DNA of 64,000 nucleotides from DAISIK01 sp036822055 (lineage in GTDB: Bacteria > Verrucomicrobiota > Verrucomicrobiia > Opitutales > Puniceicoccaceae), in NCBI GenBank assembly GCA_036822055.1, contig DAISIK010000013.1, forward strand, positions 1 through 64,000, written 5' to 3'. The notes beneath the pieces were generated by a model. It did no database searches and was not told the DNA's origin. It saw nothing but the letters and a program-made list of their open reading frames with translations. Of the stretch, positions 52,205-61,445 are shown in pieces. The position numbers and the translations under genes were made by a program. Position 1 is the stretch's first letter. Every line of letters begins with the position of its first letter.

Positions 52205-54526
52205 TTAACGACTTTTTTGTGAAATTTCGACGCGGGGTAACTCTCGATCCTCGCTGTGAAAGAAGGGCATCGGTGCAAACTTAAAGGCTTTGGCGAGAAT
52301 GAATTCCGGGAAGCTCTGGATGCGGGTGTTGTAGATCTCGACCGCGTGGTTGTAGCCGGCCCGCATGAGGGCTATCTCGTCCTCCAAATCTTTTATTTTG
52401 CTGAAGAGATCGGTAGCTGTAGTGCTTCCTTTGAGGTCCGGGTAAGCTTCTCGCAGGGCAAAGATGCGCGAGAGAATGCTGCCCTCGACCGCTAACTTTT
52501 GGGAGTTTGTCGAGACCGCAAGGTCGGTTTCCTCGGCGGAGCGTCGGATGCGGGTGAGGTCCTCCTGAAGTGATTTTTCGTGCCCGAGGTAACCTTTCAC
52601 GATTTCAACGAGGGAAGGCAGGAGGTCGAAGCGCTTTTTGAGGGCCACATCGATATTCGACCACATGGAGCGACAGCGTTCCCGTAGGAAAATGAGGTCG
52701 TTGTAGATGATGATGGCAAAGAGCAGAAGGAAATAGACGACAGGGGCGAGGCCGGCGGACAGGTAGGAGGTGGTCCCAAAGGCGCCAGCGAGACCAATCA
52801 AGCCGAGGCTGGCGAGCATGAAACAGTTCAAGCCGATGTTGAGGGTGAGGAAGCCCCCGGAGGCCTTTCGGTTGATGACTTCTTCTTCCGGGAAATCGCT
52901 GATGATGAAAGGCGTATGGGAGTTAAAAGAAGGATCGGCCGCCATCATGAGGGTGTTGTGGGTCCGGGGATTAACGATCACCGGGCCGATGGCGTAGACC
53001 GGGGAATCGATTTCCAGGCGGTGCTCAGTAAGCCGTTTTTTCCCCTCGTAGCGACTGGTAGTCTTGCTGATGATGGTCTCCGATTCGTTGGCATCGATGA
53101 GGAGACTCCCTTCCTCATCCTGACAGAAAAAGGGAACAAATTCGGTCTCGTTGACCAAAGTAACAATGCGGGAATTCTTTCCGGAGCCTCGCCTTTCCTG
53201 GACGATGTACTGGTAGCCAGAGCAATTGGTGGAAGTGAGGGGAGATTTGAGGGGTTCTATGCCCGGGGGCATCTGGACCGTCCCTTTGACCTCACTGATG
53301 CCGTAGACGACGCCCTTGGTTTTACTAGTGGGGATGTTCTCGATCCAGCGCTTGATCCGGATGCTCCGCAGGCCCCGGCGCGAGAGGAAAAAGGCTAAAA
53401 TCAAACCAAGAACGATGAAGATGGTGGAGATCAAGCGAGGAGACCGGGTTGGGGTAAAAGCTGACTCGAACTCTACTTCAAGCACCTCCTCGGAAGGTAA
53501 AAGATTGATCTTCGGGGGTTGGGGAAGGTGAAGAAAGGAGGCTATCCAGCGGTCGGGAATCCGGCGACGAATCCGCTCGGTGCGCTCAATGGCCCTGGAA
53601 AGGTTAATCCGGCTATATATGACGAAGTCCACGAGCGGATCATTGGGCTTCATTTCGGCTTTCTGGATGGTGGGGAGGAGGGTATCCCAAGAGCCATCCC
53701 AAACCAATCCACGATTCTTCATTTGCTCGAGGATAGATTGGCGACGGGTCTCCAACTCGCGGTCGAGCCGATTGTAGGCTGCTGACAGATTGTCACGGGT
53801 CATGAGGATGCCTTGATAGCCAATGATCAGGGCGATGATGGTGGCGAGGATCGAAAGGTAGGTGAGGGTGTATTGAATCCTGAAGACCCGGACGAGATGG
53901 TAGACTGCAAGCGAGAGCAGGCAAAGCCCGGCGGCTGTCATGATGAGGCTGGTCAGGCCATAGATCGAGCGTTCCTTCGCCTCCCCTGAGGAAGAGATCA
54001 GTGGCACGTACTTTCCTTTTGCTGTAAAACCAAGTACCAAACGGTCGCCGATTGGCTGGGCAAAACCGATGACGGTAGCAGTGTCTCCGACATCCAATCG
54101 GTGTTCGGTATATCGAAATTGTCCTCTCTGGACTCGATACTTTCGCTCCAGGGATATTTCGGCGCTGGAGTGAGGGTTGACCTCGATTCGGCCACTCGAA
54201 TCCTGGAGGATGAATGGGGTACCTGCGTTCTTCAGTTCAACGGTTTGCCAGCTCTTTTTGCCCTCGGAGTCTCGCTTCTCTTTTTCAACCCGGTAGCGAT
54301 AGTAGACGGTGGGGGCCTTCGAATGGGGGGCAACCAAGGGCGTTCCAACCGCTTGGAGAACAGTTCCAGAGACATTGGCTTCTCCCTCGATAACCGAGAA
54401 AATCGGGATCTGGGGAAGGCTCTCGATGGTGCGGATGGTATCCAGCCTCGAGAAAGCATGGTAGGTGAGGGTGGCGCCGCCGCCGCTGAAAAGGACGGCT
54501 AAGAGGAAGTGGGTCACTTTGGTCAT
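52205..54526 (-). CDS. membrane protein with two GIDE/BAM-like domains and a C-terminal LemA domain
   Basis: 773 residues from ATG 54526 (MTKVTHFLLA). Layout: TM 5-23; GIDE-like domain about 35-160 with YTEHRLDVGD (139-148); TMs about 190-242; coiled linker 245-345; TM 363-382; second GIDE-like domain about 390-520 with LTEHRLEIDS (499-508); TMs about 558-610; LemA domain about 610-750 (LRERCRSMWSNIDVALKKRF, VEIVKGYLGHEKSL). GIDE/BAM is the membrane-side domain of eukaryotic MULAN-type E3 ligases; no RING is present here. Last gene behind the exporter genes. Confidence 0.82.
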   Translation of the reverse strand: MTKVTHFLLAVLFSGGGATLTYHAFSRLDTIRTIESLPQIPIFSVIEGEANVSGTVLQAVGTPLVAPHSKAPTVYYRYRVEKEKRDSEGKKSWQTVELKNAGTPFILQDSSGRIEVNPHSSAEISLERKYRVQRGQFRYTEHRLDVGDTATVIGFAQPIGDRLVLGFTAKGKYVPLISSSGEAKERSIYGLTSLIMTAAGLCLLSLAVYHLVRVFRIQYTLTYLSILATIIALIIGYQGILMTRDNLSAAYNRLDRELETRRQSILEQMKNRGLVWDGSWDTLLPTIQKAEMKPNDPLVDFVIYSRINLSRAIERTERIRRRIPDRWIASFLHLPQPPKINLLPSEEVLEVEFESAFTPTRSPRLISTIFIVLGLILAFFLSRRGLRSIRIKRWIENIPTSKTKGVVYGISEVKGTVQMPPGIEPLKSPLTSTNCSGYQYIVQERRGSGKNSRIVTLVNETEFVPFFCQDEEGSLLIDANESETIISKTTSRYEGKKRLTEHRLEIDSPVYAIGPVIVNPRTHNTLMMAADPSFNSHTPFIISDFPEEEVINRKASGGFLTLNIGLNCFMLASLGLIGLAGAFGTTSYLSAGLAPVVYFLLLFAIIIYNDLIFLRERCRSMWSNIDVALKKRFDLLPSLVEIVKGYLGHEKSLQEDLTRIRRSAEETDLAVSTNSQKLAVEGSILSRIFALREAYPDLKGSTTATDLFSKIKDLEDEIALMRAGYNHAVEIYNTRIQSFPEFILAKAFKFAPMPFFHSEDRELPRVEISQKSR

Positions 54527-54616
54527 CGGCTGGATGGGCTCAGAGGATGCGCAGGATTTGGCCCAGAGGTTGGAGGTCCAGCCGAAAGGGGGCAACGCCG
54601 AACTGCGTCCTTGAGG

Positions 54617-55858
54617 TCATTCGTAGCGAAGTGCCTCGATGGGTGCCAGCCGTGATGCTTTAAAGGCCGGGTAGATCCCGGCGATCAGTCCGATAACCAC
54701 GCTATAGAAGAAGCCGGTAAACATGGCCTCGGGCAGCAAGGTGATGGTGGCTTTGTCCGGGGGGAGGATGCCTGCGAGGAGGTCAACCATCCAGACGGAG
54801 GCGGCGAGACCGAGCAGCCCACCGATGAAGCTGATGACCAGAGCCTCGGCGATGAACTGAACAAAAATATCAATTCCGCGAGCGCCGAGAGCCTTGCGGA
54901 TGCCAATCTCGCGAATGCGCTCGTTGATGGTGGCCAGCATGACGTTCATGATCCCGATCCCTCCGATCATGAGGGATATTGCGGCAACTCCGCCGAGGGA
55001 TATTTTAAACGATCTTTCGGTGGCCTGGAATTCCCGGAGGCGCTCGATCTCGTTGCGAATGCGGAAGTCCTCAACCCCCCGGTGGAGTTGGAGGATGACG
55101 TTGCGAATTTGATCGGAGACTTGAGGAATGTCCTCGACTTGAGCGACCTTGAAAAAGATGCGGTCAACATTCCTATTTCCCTGGAAACGGTCGAGGGCGG
55201 TGGTAACGGGGATGTAAACTTCATCCCACTTTCCCCAAGCTCGCTCATTGCTCCCTTTGATCGTCCACTCGATCACTCCAACGATGCGAAAGAGGTGCCC
55301 CCCGATGGTGATGGTCTGGCCGGTGGGATCCCCCCGATCGGGGAAGAGGCGGGTGTAGGCATTTCCACCCAGAACGACCACGGGGCGACGTTTTTCGACC
55401 TCCAGGTCGGTAAAGAAGCGACCGTAGCGCATTTCGTGGTTGAAGATCTGCTGGGTGCCGGGAGTGACTCCCTTGAGTTGGCGCCAGGTGGAGTTACGCC
55501 CAGACCGAAGGGGTCTCCAGCGAGTGCGGATTTCCGGGGAGATGGCCAGAACGTCCGGAAGGATTTGCTCAAGAGGCGGTATGTCTTCGAGCACAAGCCC
55601 GCGTGAACGACTGGCAAAGGGAACCTGATCTGTGGGAGGATCGGTACGCTCGACTTGAAGGCGCTCGGCGCCACCTGCCGACTCAAAAAACTTGCGGAAC
55701 TCCTTCACCATCCCGTCGACCACTCCGAACATCGAAACGAGGGCGGCAACCCCGAGGATGATTCCGATCATCGAGAGGAAGGAGCGTATTTTGTGCGCCC
55801 AAACCTCCCGGAAGCCATTTCGAATGCCCGCGGCGATGGTGGAGATGAGATGAATCAT
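54617..55858 (-). CDS. MacB/FtsX-type ABC transporter permease
   Basis: 413 residues. N-terminal membrane helix with REVWAHKIRSFLSMIGIILGV in two adjoining parts, a periplasmic MacB-core domain (about 45-270), then three C-terminal helices with IGGIGIMNVMLATINER and REIGIRKALGARG. This is the permease half of a MacB-like mechanotransmission pump, here split from its ATPase. Its ATG overlaps the ATPase stop (ATGA, 55855-55858). Confidence 0.92.
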   Translation of the reverse strand: MIHLISTIAAGIRNGFREVWAHKIRSFLSMIGIILGVAALVSMFGVVDGMVKEFRKFFESAGGAERLQVERTDPPTDQVPFASRSRGLVLEDIPPLEQILPDVLAISPEIRTRWRPLRSGRNSTWRQLKGVTPGTQQIFNHEMRYGRFFTDLEVEKRRPVVVLGGNAYTRLFPDRGDPTGQTITIGGHLFRIVGVIEWTIKGSNERAWGKWDEVYIPVTTALDRFQGNRNVDRIFFKVAQVEDIPQVSDQIRNVILQLHRGVEDFRIRNEIERLREFQATERSFKISLGGVAAISLMIGGIGIMNVMLATINERIREIGIRKALGARGIDIFVQFIAEALVISFIGGLLGLAASVWMVDLLAGILPPDKATITLLPEAMFTGFFYSVVIGLIAGIYPAFKASRLAPIEALRYE

Positions 55859-56583
55859 GAGGGTCGGTCGATTCGCTCAACGATCTTGCCATCCTGGAAG
55901 CGAAGAATGCCTCGGGCTCGATCGGCTACGTGTTGGTCGTGGGTGACCAGGACGATGGTTTGGCCGGCGGCATTGAGGTCGGCGAAAAGGTCGAGGGTTC
56001 GGTCGACATTGACTGAATCAAGGTTTCCGGTGGGCTCATCGCCAAGAATGATCGCTGGCTGGTTGATCAGGGAACGAGCGATGGCAACCCTCTGGCGCTC
56101 GCCACCGGAGAGTTGGTTGGGACGGTGATTGATGCGGTGACCCATGGCGACCTGATCGAGGGCTTCGGTGGCCCGCTTTTTGATTTCGGAGCTGCTGACG
56201 CTGGCAGAGCCATAAGACAGGGGGAGAGTGACGTTTTGAAAAACGGAGAGCCGGGGGAGAAGGTTGAAGGCCTGGAAAATGAAACCGATCCGGTTCGCGC
56301 GGTACCAAGCCTGGCGTCTCGCAGAAATGGAGGAAACATCTTGCCCTTCGAAGGCGATTCTCCCGCGATCGGGGCGATCCATGAACCCTAGAATATGCAT
56401 GAGAGTGGATTTTCCCGAACCAGAGGGCCCGAGGATGGAGAGAAAGGCGCCTGGCTCGATGGTCAAATCAACGCCCGCGAGAGCGTGGACAACTTCGTCG
56501 CCGATGGTATATTGCTTGATTAAGCTGGATATTTCGAAGACCGGAGGAAGGTCGGGTTTCGTGGCTGAAGAAGGGGGAATCAA
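55855..56583 (-). CDS. MacB/LolD-type ABC transporter ATPase
   Basis: 242 residues. Walker A LGPSGSGKSTLMHIL, Q-loop FIFQAFNLLP, signature LSGGERQRVAIARSL, Walker B AIILGDEPTGNLDS and switch His in VLVTHDQHVA are all intact. The GPSGSGKST plus NLD(S) style is that of LolD/MacB ATPases. Start TTG 56583 (MIPPSSATKP); the first about 15 residues may be non-conserved. Coupled to the permease gene and 39 bases after the adaptor gene. Confidence 0.94.
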   Translation of the reverse strand: MIPPSSATKPDLPPVFEISSLIKQYTIGDEVVHALAGVDLTIEPGAFLSILGPSGSGKSTLMHILGFMDRPDRGRIAFEGQDVSSISARRQAWYRANRIGFIFQAFNLLPRLSVFQNVTLPLSYGSASVSSSEIKKRATEALDQVAMGHRINHRPNQLSGGERQRVAIARSLINQPAIILGDEPTGNLDSVNVDRTLDLFADLNAAGQTIVLVTHDQHVADRARGILRFQDGKIVERIDRPS

Positions 56584-56622
56584 TGGAACGGATTTGGAGT
56601 TGAGTAAAATTCGGGTTGAGGA

Positions 56623-57735
56623 TTATTGAAAACCAGTCGGGCGACGGGTCGCCACCTCGTCTCCGGTTTGAAGTCCGGAAAGGATTTCCACGAATTCAAA
56701 GTCGCTTAGTCCAATGGTTACTTTGACGCGCTCCCATGATTGAGGGTCGGGCTTGCCTCCGGATGTCGAGAGGTTTTCGAGCCGATAAACAACGGTTTCA
56801 CCTAGCTCGGTAAAGACACCGGTGATCGGAATACTGATTGCCTCGGGTGATTCGCTGACGAGGATTTCAACATTGGCACTCACCCCTGGGGAAACTTCGA
56901 AGCCCCCGGAGCCGAAGCGCACCTCAATGGGGAAGACGCGAATGTTATCGCGGTTGATGGCGAAGCGAGCGATCTCGGCGATCCGGCCTTCAAAGGTTTG
57001 ATCGGGGTAGGCGTCAATGGTGATGGTGGGGATTACCTCGCGTGAAATTTTGCCGATGTCGATTTCGCCAATATCAATCTTGATGGTCAGTTCGGCGAGG
57101 TCGTTAACCTTCATCAAGGTGGTGCCCTGGTTGACTGAGGTAGCTCCGACGATGACCTGGCCGGGGTTGATCCCGCGATCGGAGACGATCCCGTTGTGAG
57201 GAGCCCGGATGGTGGTTTTGGACAGATTTTCCTCCGCTTTCTCGAGACGGGCGCGACGAATGGCGAGATCGATTTCAGAGATCTGAAGATTGGTCTTGGC
57301 ATCGAGAAGCTCCTTTTCCTGGACGAAGCGATTTTCGAAAAGATTTTCGAGGCGCTGAAAATCCCGCCTCTCGCGTTCGAGGCGGAGGCTTTGAGCCTGC
57401 AGGTCACGCTCGGCTTCAGTCAGGTCGGTTCGGAGGCTGGTGGGGTCCAGCTCAACGAGGATCTGGTTGAGCTCGACGTCGTCCCCATCCTTGACCCGGA
57501 CGGCGGCAACGCGACCGCTGATTTCCGACTTAATCTCGGTGGACAACAGGGGCTCGACAACTCCAGACACCTCGATGGTTTCCCGAATCGATCGGACCTT
57601 GGCAACGGAAGTAGGAATGACCTCCTCGCCGACTTGTGAGGCAGCAAGGAGGGTCTTGCCACGTTGGAAGAGATAGATGCCGATCGTTGCGGCGATGGTG
57701 AGCACAACGAGGTAGGAGATGACTTTACGAATCAT
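56623..57735 (-). CDS. MacA/HlyD-type periplasmic adaptor protein
   Basis: 370 residues. N-terminal membrane anchor (VISYLVVLTIAATIGIYLF), a barrel-sandwich half (SGRVAAVRVKDGDDVELNQI), a long alpha-hairpin at about 105-175 rich in Glu/Arg/Leu, the second lipoyl half (TTIRAPHNGIVSDRGINPG), and a beta-barrel and proximal domain. It bridges the ABC pump and the TolC channel. Its ATG overlaps the tolC stop (ATGA at 57732-57735). Confidence 0.92.
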   Translation of the reverse strand: MIRKVISYLVVLTIAATIGIYLFQRGKTLLAASQVGEEVIPTSVAKVRSIRETIEVSGVVEPLLSTEIKSEISGRVAAVRVKDGDDVELNQILVELDPTSLRTDLTEAERDLQAQSLRLERERRDFQRLENLFENRFVQEKELLDAKTNLQISEIDLAIRRARLEKAEENLSKTTIRAPHNGIVSDRGINPGQVIVGATSVNQGTTLMKVNDLAELTIKIDIGEIDIGKISREVIPTITIDAYPDQTFEGRIAEIARFAINRDNIRVFPIEVRFGSGGFEVSPGVSANVEILVSESPEAISIPITGVFTELGETVVYRLENLSTSGGKPDPQSWERVKVTIGLSDFEFVEILSGLQTGDEVATRRPTGFQ

Positions 57736-59234
57736 AGTCGGTGGCGGAGTAGGGCACTGAGAAAGGTCCAGTCATAACCATAGCGACTGGGAAGGATGCC
57801 CGAAAGCTCTTCGAGACGGGAAGTGGCATTGAGGAGGTCGAGGCGAGCCTCGAGGAGAGCGAGGCGGGAGAGATCAAGTTCCCTTTGTTGTTCGGATACA
57901 TTTCGAAAGGTGCTCAGTCCACTTTCGAAGCGGGCCTGTTCCTCAGAAAAAGTTTCCTCCGCGAGCTGAACTGAAATGGTTCGGATCTGGATCAGCTCTT
58001 GACTGGTTTCCACCCGTCGCCAGAGACGGCGGAGGGATTCTTCGAGAGATTGCTCCCGCTCCTCGAGGTCAAGAGCGGCGAGGGTGCGGTTGAAACGGGC
58101 CCGGTCGGTGCGGGCGCGGTCGTTCCGAGGGTTCCACGGGAAACGGAGCTCAAGCCCGAGAGCCCAGGATTCGCGGTCCCGTTGCAAGGTGTTTTGGGTG
58201 GAGCTGGAAAGCCCGGAATCGGATCCGCTGAAGTCAACCGAGGCGACGAGATCAAGGGCCGGGAGGCCTTGGTTTCGAGCGATCTGAAAGTCGAGTTCAC
58301 GATTGATGAGGTCAAATCGGCGGACTTTGGTATCCGGGTCGAAGGCATGTGCAAGGGCAAATACTTCCTCCCTTCCGAGCAAGGGAAGATCCTCCTCGAC
58401 TGGCAGGGGTACCACCTCCAGCCGGGTGGCGGCATCGGGATCGAGGATTCCCATGATGGTGAGCAAGGCATCGGAGGCATTCCCGATTTGTTCCTCGAGT
58501 TGGATGATGGCTTGTTGGCGATCGGCCACCCCAATGCGAGCACGAAGGACATCGACATCCGTCGCCACGCCCAAATCCCGACGGGTGATGGTTTCCTCAA
58601 GCAGACTTTCGGCAATGCCGAGACTGAGGAGGAAGACCTGACGCCTTTCGATTTGAAAAGCCAGGGTGCGGTAGGCTTCGACAGTGTTGGCAATGATGCG
58701 GATAGCGGAAGCCTGAAGACGGAGAAGCGATGCATCCCGCTCGCGGAAACTCCTCAGGATGTCAGCGGTATTGATCAAGCGACCAGCCCCCTCGAGGAGG
58801 GGTTGTCGAAGCCCGAGGCGGAGAAAGGTGTTCCAGTCCTCGTCTTCGGGGGCGTTGTTTTGCTGGCGGGCACCGAGGGCTAGATCGAGAGAGGTGCCGG
58901 AGGAGAAGGACTTGACGGTGGAGGTAGAGACGCTGGAACGAGTGGTTGATGGAGATGCGGAGGCATCATCGTAGCGCAGGTTGGTGCTGGTGACCTGCTG
59001 GGGATCGAAAACGGAGAGCGAGGAAATGAGATTACTTTCCGCTATGTGTGCCAGATAAAAACTACGATTGATTTGGAAGTTGTTGAGCAGAGCGGTAGCG
59101 ATGGCGTCTTCGAGATGGAGCGGCTCTTCCTCTTCATCATGGTCATGATGGTGGTGATGATGAGGGTGCCCAAGGAGTACGAGGGAGGAGAGAGAATGCA
59201 ACAAAATGGCGATAGCCGGGAACAAAAACTTCAT
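57732..59234 (-). CDS. TolC-family outer-membrane channel with His-rich N terminus
   Basis: 500 residues. The signal peptide is followed at once by HPHHHHHHDHDEEEE (residues 23-37), then the TolC helical repeats (two halves; LRLGLRQPLLEGAGR and LELRFPWNPRNDRAR mark the strand regions). A channel for the MacAB-like pump encoded downstream. The His/Asp/Glu cluster would lie in the periplasm and suggests metal binding, perhaps Zn, Cu or Ni (inference). First gene of tolC-macA-ATPase-permease-GIDE/LemA. Confidence 0.9.
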   Translation of the reverse strand: MKFLFPAIAILLHSLSSLVLLGHPHHHHHHDHDEEEEPLHLEDAIATALLNNFQINRSFYLAHIAESNLISSLSVFDPQQVTSTNLRYDDASASPSTTRSSVSTSTVKSFSSGTSLDLALGARQQNNAPEDEDWNTFLRLGLRQPLLEGAGRLINTADILRSFRERDASLLRLQASAIRIIANTVEAYRTLAFQIERRQVFLLSLGIAESLLEETITRRDLGVATDVDVLRARIGVADRQQAIIQLEEQIGNASDALLTIMGILDPDAATRLEVVPLPVEEDLPLLGREEVFALAHAFDPDTKVRRFDLINRELDFQIARNQGLPALDLVASVDFSGSDSGLSSSTQNTLQRDRESWALGLELRFPWNPRNDRARTDRARFNRTLAALDLEEREQSLEESLRRLWRRVETSQELIQIRTISVQLAEETFSEEQARFESGLSTFRNVSEQQRELDLSRLALLEARLDLLNATSRLEELSGILPSRYGYDWTFLSALLRHRL

Positions 59235-59420
59235 CTGGCCAAAAGACTTTGAGGGATTGGGAGGGGTGTTTCCAAGATTCCGATATGGTAGGCTGTTGCC
59301 GGATGAAGCAAGAAAATGACGAATTCCGGAGGGAAGGCCGGCCAGGGAAAGCGCTCTCTCGGGGATGAAATCGGTGGCGAGGCTTTACAGGAGGGGTGGG
59401 GCAATCCAAGCTTCGGAGCA

Positions 59421-60926
59421 ATGAACTCGGAAGGCTTGGTTTTATTGATCGTAGATGACGATGCGGAGATCCGCTACTCGTTAAAACGGGTTTTGGCCCC
59501 TTTGGGACATCGCATTGAGGAGGCTGGGAGCGGAGAAGAGGGGATCGAAAAGGCAAAAGCTCTGAGACCGGCAATCCTGATCATGGATAATCGGATGGGC
59601 GGGATCTCGGGCGTTGAAGCATTGCAGAATATCCGGGTCATCGTTCCGCAGACAATGATCATCCTGATGACTGCTTACGGCACCACCCAGACCGCGATCG
59701 AGGCGATGAAGTACGGTGCCTTTGACTATATCCTCAAGCCTTTTGAACCGGAGATGATCATTGGGTTGGTTCACCGCGCCGTGGCGGCCTATGCAGAACG
59801 TGGGACGGCTACAGAGACGGCCGAACCCCTGCTGAACAGCGATGATTTCAGGGAGGGCATCGTCGGAAGCTCCGAAGCTATGCGGGCCGTTTTTAAACAA
59901 ATCGGTCAGGTGACGGCCAGTGACGCCACGGTTCTGATCACTGGTGAGAGTGGCACCGGGAAGGAGTTGGTCGCCCGATGCATTTGTCAGCACAGCCATC
60001 GGGCGAACAAGCCCTTTGTGGCTGTAAATTGTGCGGCGATCCCAGAAAACCTGATTGAGAGCGAACTGTTTGGTCACGAAAAGGGCTCCTTTACCGGAGC
60101 GGTGGCTCAGCGGATCGGAAGATTCGAGCAGTGCGATGGAGGGACCATCTTTCTCGATGAAATTGGGGACATGGCCCTCGCTACCCAGACCAAGATCCTG
60201 CGGGTTCTTCAGGAGGGAGAAATCCAGCGGGTGGGAAGCACGGAGACGATCAAAGTGGATGTCCGCCTCGTGGCAGCTACCAATAAAGACGTGGAGGAAG
60301 CAGTGCGGGCGGGCGATTTCCGGGAGGACCTCTACTACCGTTTAAATGTATTCAGAATCCGGATACCAGCTTTGCGGGAGCGACCTCAGGATGTGCCGGA
60401 GATCATTGATTTTCACCTCCAGCGTCTGGCCAAGGGCCGAAAGATTCGAACCAAGCGAATTTCGAAACCCGCACTTGATATTCTTCAGCGCCACACCTGG
60501 CCAGGGAACGTCCGCGAGTTGGAGAATGTGATCTATCGGAGCGCAGTGGTGGCTCAGGGAGAGGCGATTCTTCCGGGTGATTTGCCCGAGGATCTTAGAA
60601 GGGTGGTGGAAAGCGGTCAGGAGGATGGCCTGCCATCCGGAAGCCGGAGCGAGCCGCATCGCGAAAAAGTGCAAGAGGATGATGACCTGGCTGGAAGTTT
60701 GAGTCTGGCTGATGACCTCGAAAAGACTCTAGATCGACTCTATCGACTGCTGCGAGCGGAGGGCGGGGAGCAGATCCTCCCCAAGGTGGAGCGTGCGATG
60801 ATCGACCGCGCGCTTCGAGAGACCGATCAAGTTCAGGCGAAGGCAGCTTCCATTCTCGGCTTGACCAAAGCTGCTCTGAAAAAGCGGGTTGAGCTGGCGC
60901 AGGCGAACGAGCTGGAGAATGGGTGA
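59421..60926 (+). CDS. sigma-54-dependent NtrC-type response regulator
   Basis: 501 residues from ATG 59421 (MNSEGLVLLIVDDD). Receiver domain (1-120) with acidic pair Asp12/13, phospho-acceptor Asp56 (LIMDNRMGG) and Lys in ILKPFEPE. AAA+ domain about 150-385: GESGTGKELVAR, the sigma-54 contact loop GSFTGA, GGTIFLDEIGDM, RLVAATNKD. An acidic linker follows, then a Fis-type HTH (AKAASILGLTKAALKKRV). Divergent from the exporter operon by 186 bases. No sensor kinase is adjacent. Confidence 0.92.
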   Translation: MNSEGLVLLIVDDDAEIRYSLKRVLAPLGHRIEEAGSGEEGIEKAKALRPAILIMDNRMGGISGVEALQNIRVIVPQTMIILMTAYGTTQTAIEAMKYGAFDYILKPFEPEMIIGLVHRAVAAYAERGTATETAEPLLNSDDFREGIVGSSEAMRAVFKQIGQVTASDATVLITGESGTGKELVARCICQHSHRANKPFVAVNCAAIPENLIESELFGHEKGSFTGAVAQRIGRFEQCDGGTIFLDEIGDMALATQTKILRVLQEGEIQRVGSTETIKVDVRLVAATNKDVEEAVRAGDFREDLYYRLNVFRIRIPALRERPQDVPEIIDFHLQRLAKGRKIRTKRISKPALDILQRHTWPGNVRELENVIYRSAVVAQGEAILPGDLPEDLRRVVESGQEDGLPSGSRSEPHREKVQEDDDLAGSLSLADDLEKTLDRLYRLLRAEGGEQILPKVERAMIDRALRETDQVQAKAASILGLTKAALKKRVELAQANELENG

Positions 60927-60986
60927 ATGCAGTGGAGGTCCCCCTTTTGATTTACCTCGAGCCCTAGTTTGGTTAGTTTCTACTTT

Positions 60987-61391
60987 ATGGAAAAATCTTT
61001 TTGGCGAGCGAGCTTCTGGCTGCTTCTCGGGGCTGTGGTAGTATTTGGTTTCACCGGACCGGAAAGCTCTACCGATACCGGGCGGGCGATGCAGATGATT
61101 GAAAATCTCCGGCAAAAAACAGTCGAACTCGAGCGTACGATTGACGGTTTAAGGGGAAATCTGGAGGCCTTGCGCCGGGAAATCCGTAGCGAATTGCGCG
61201 AACGGGACGCTCAAGTTTCCCTTTCCATCGAGCGATTAAAGGGAGAGCGGCGAGACCTTGAAAGGCGTCTCGATCGTTTGGAAAGCAGCGAGAGCCGCAG
61301 GATAGAGGACGGTGAGCTCATTCGCATTGAGGCTGTTGTGAATGAGGCGGGAGAGGCGATCAATCGGATCCGGAAAGTCGACCGGGATTAA
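60987..61391 (+). CDS. hypothetical membrane-anchored coiled-coil protein
   Basis: About 134 residues from ATG 60987 (MEKSFWRASF). One N-terminal hydrophobic segment (WLLLGAVVVFGFTG) serves as anchor or signal. Residues about 40-110 form a strongly heptad-like, Glu/Arg-rich coiled coil (VELERTIDGLRGNLEALRR, RRDLERRLDRLESS). It follows the response regulator by 60 bases and may share its transcript. Role unknown; a scaffold or envelope spacer is possible. Confidence 0.6.
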   Translation: MEKSFWRASFWLLLGAVVVFGFTGPESSTDTGRAMQMIENLRQKTVELERTIDGLRGNLEALRREIRSELRERDAQVSLSIERLKGERRDLERRLDRLESSESRRIEDGELIRIEAVVNEAGEAINRIRKVDRD

Positions 61392-61445
61392 GACCTTTGG
61401 TTGCGGTTCGGCTTGGGCAGGTTGGTTTGCTGCCTGAGGAGGAGG

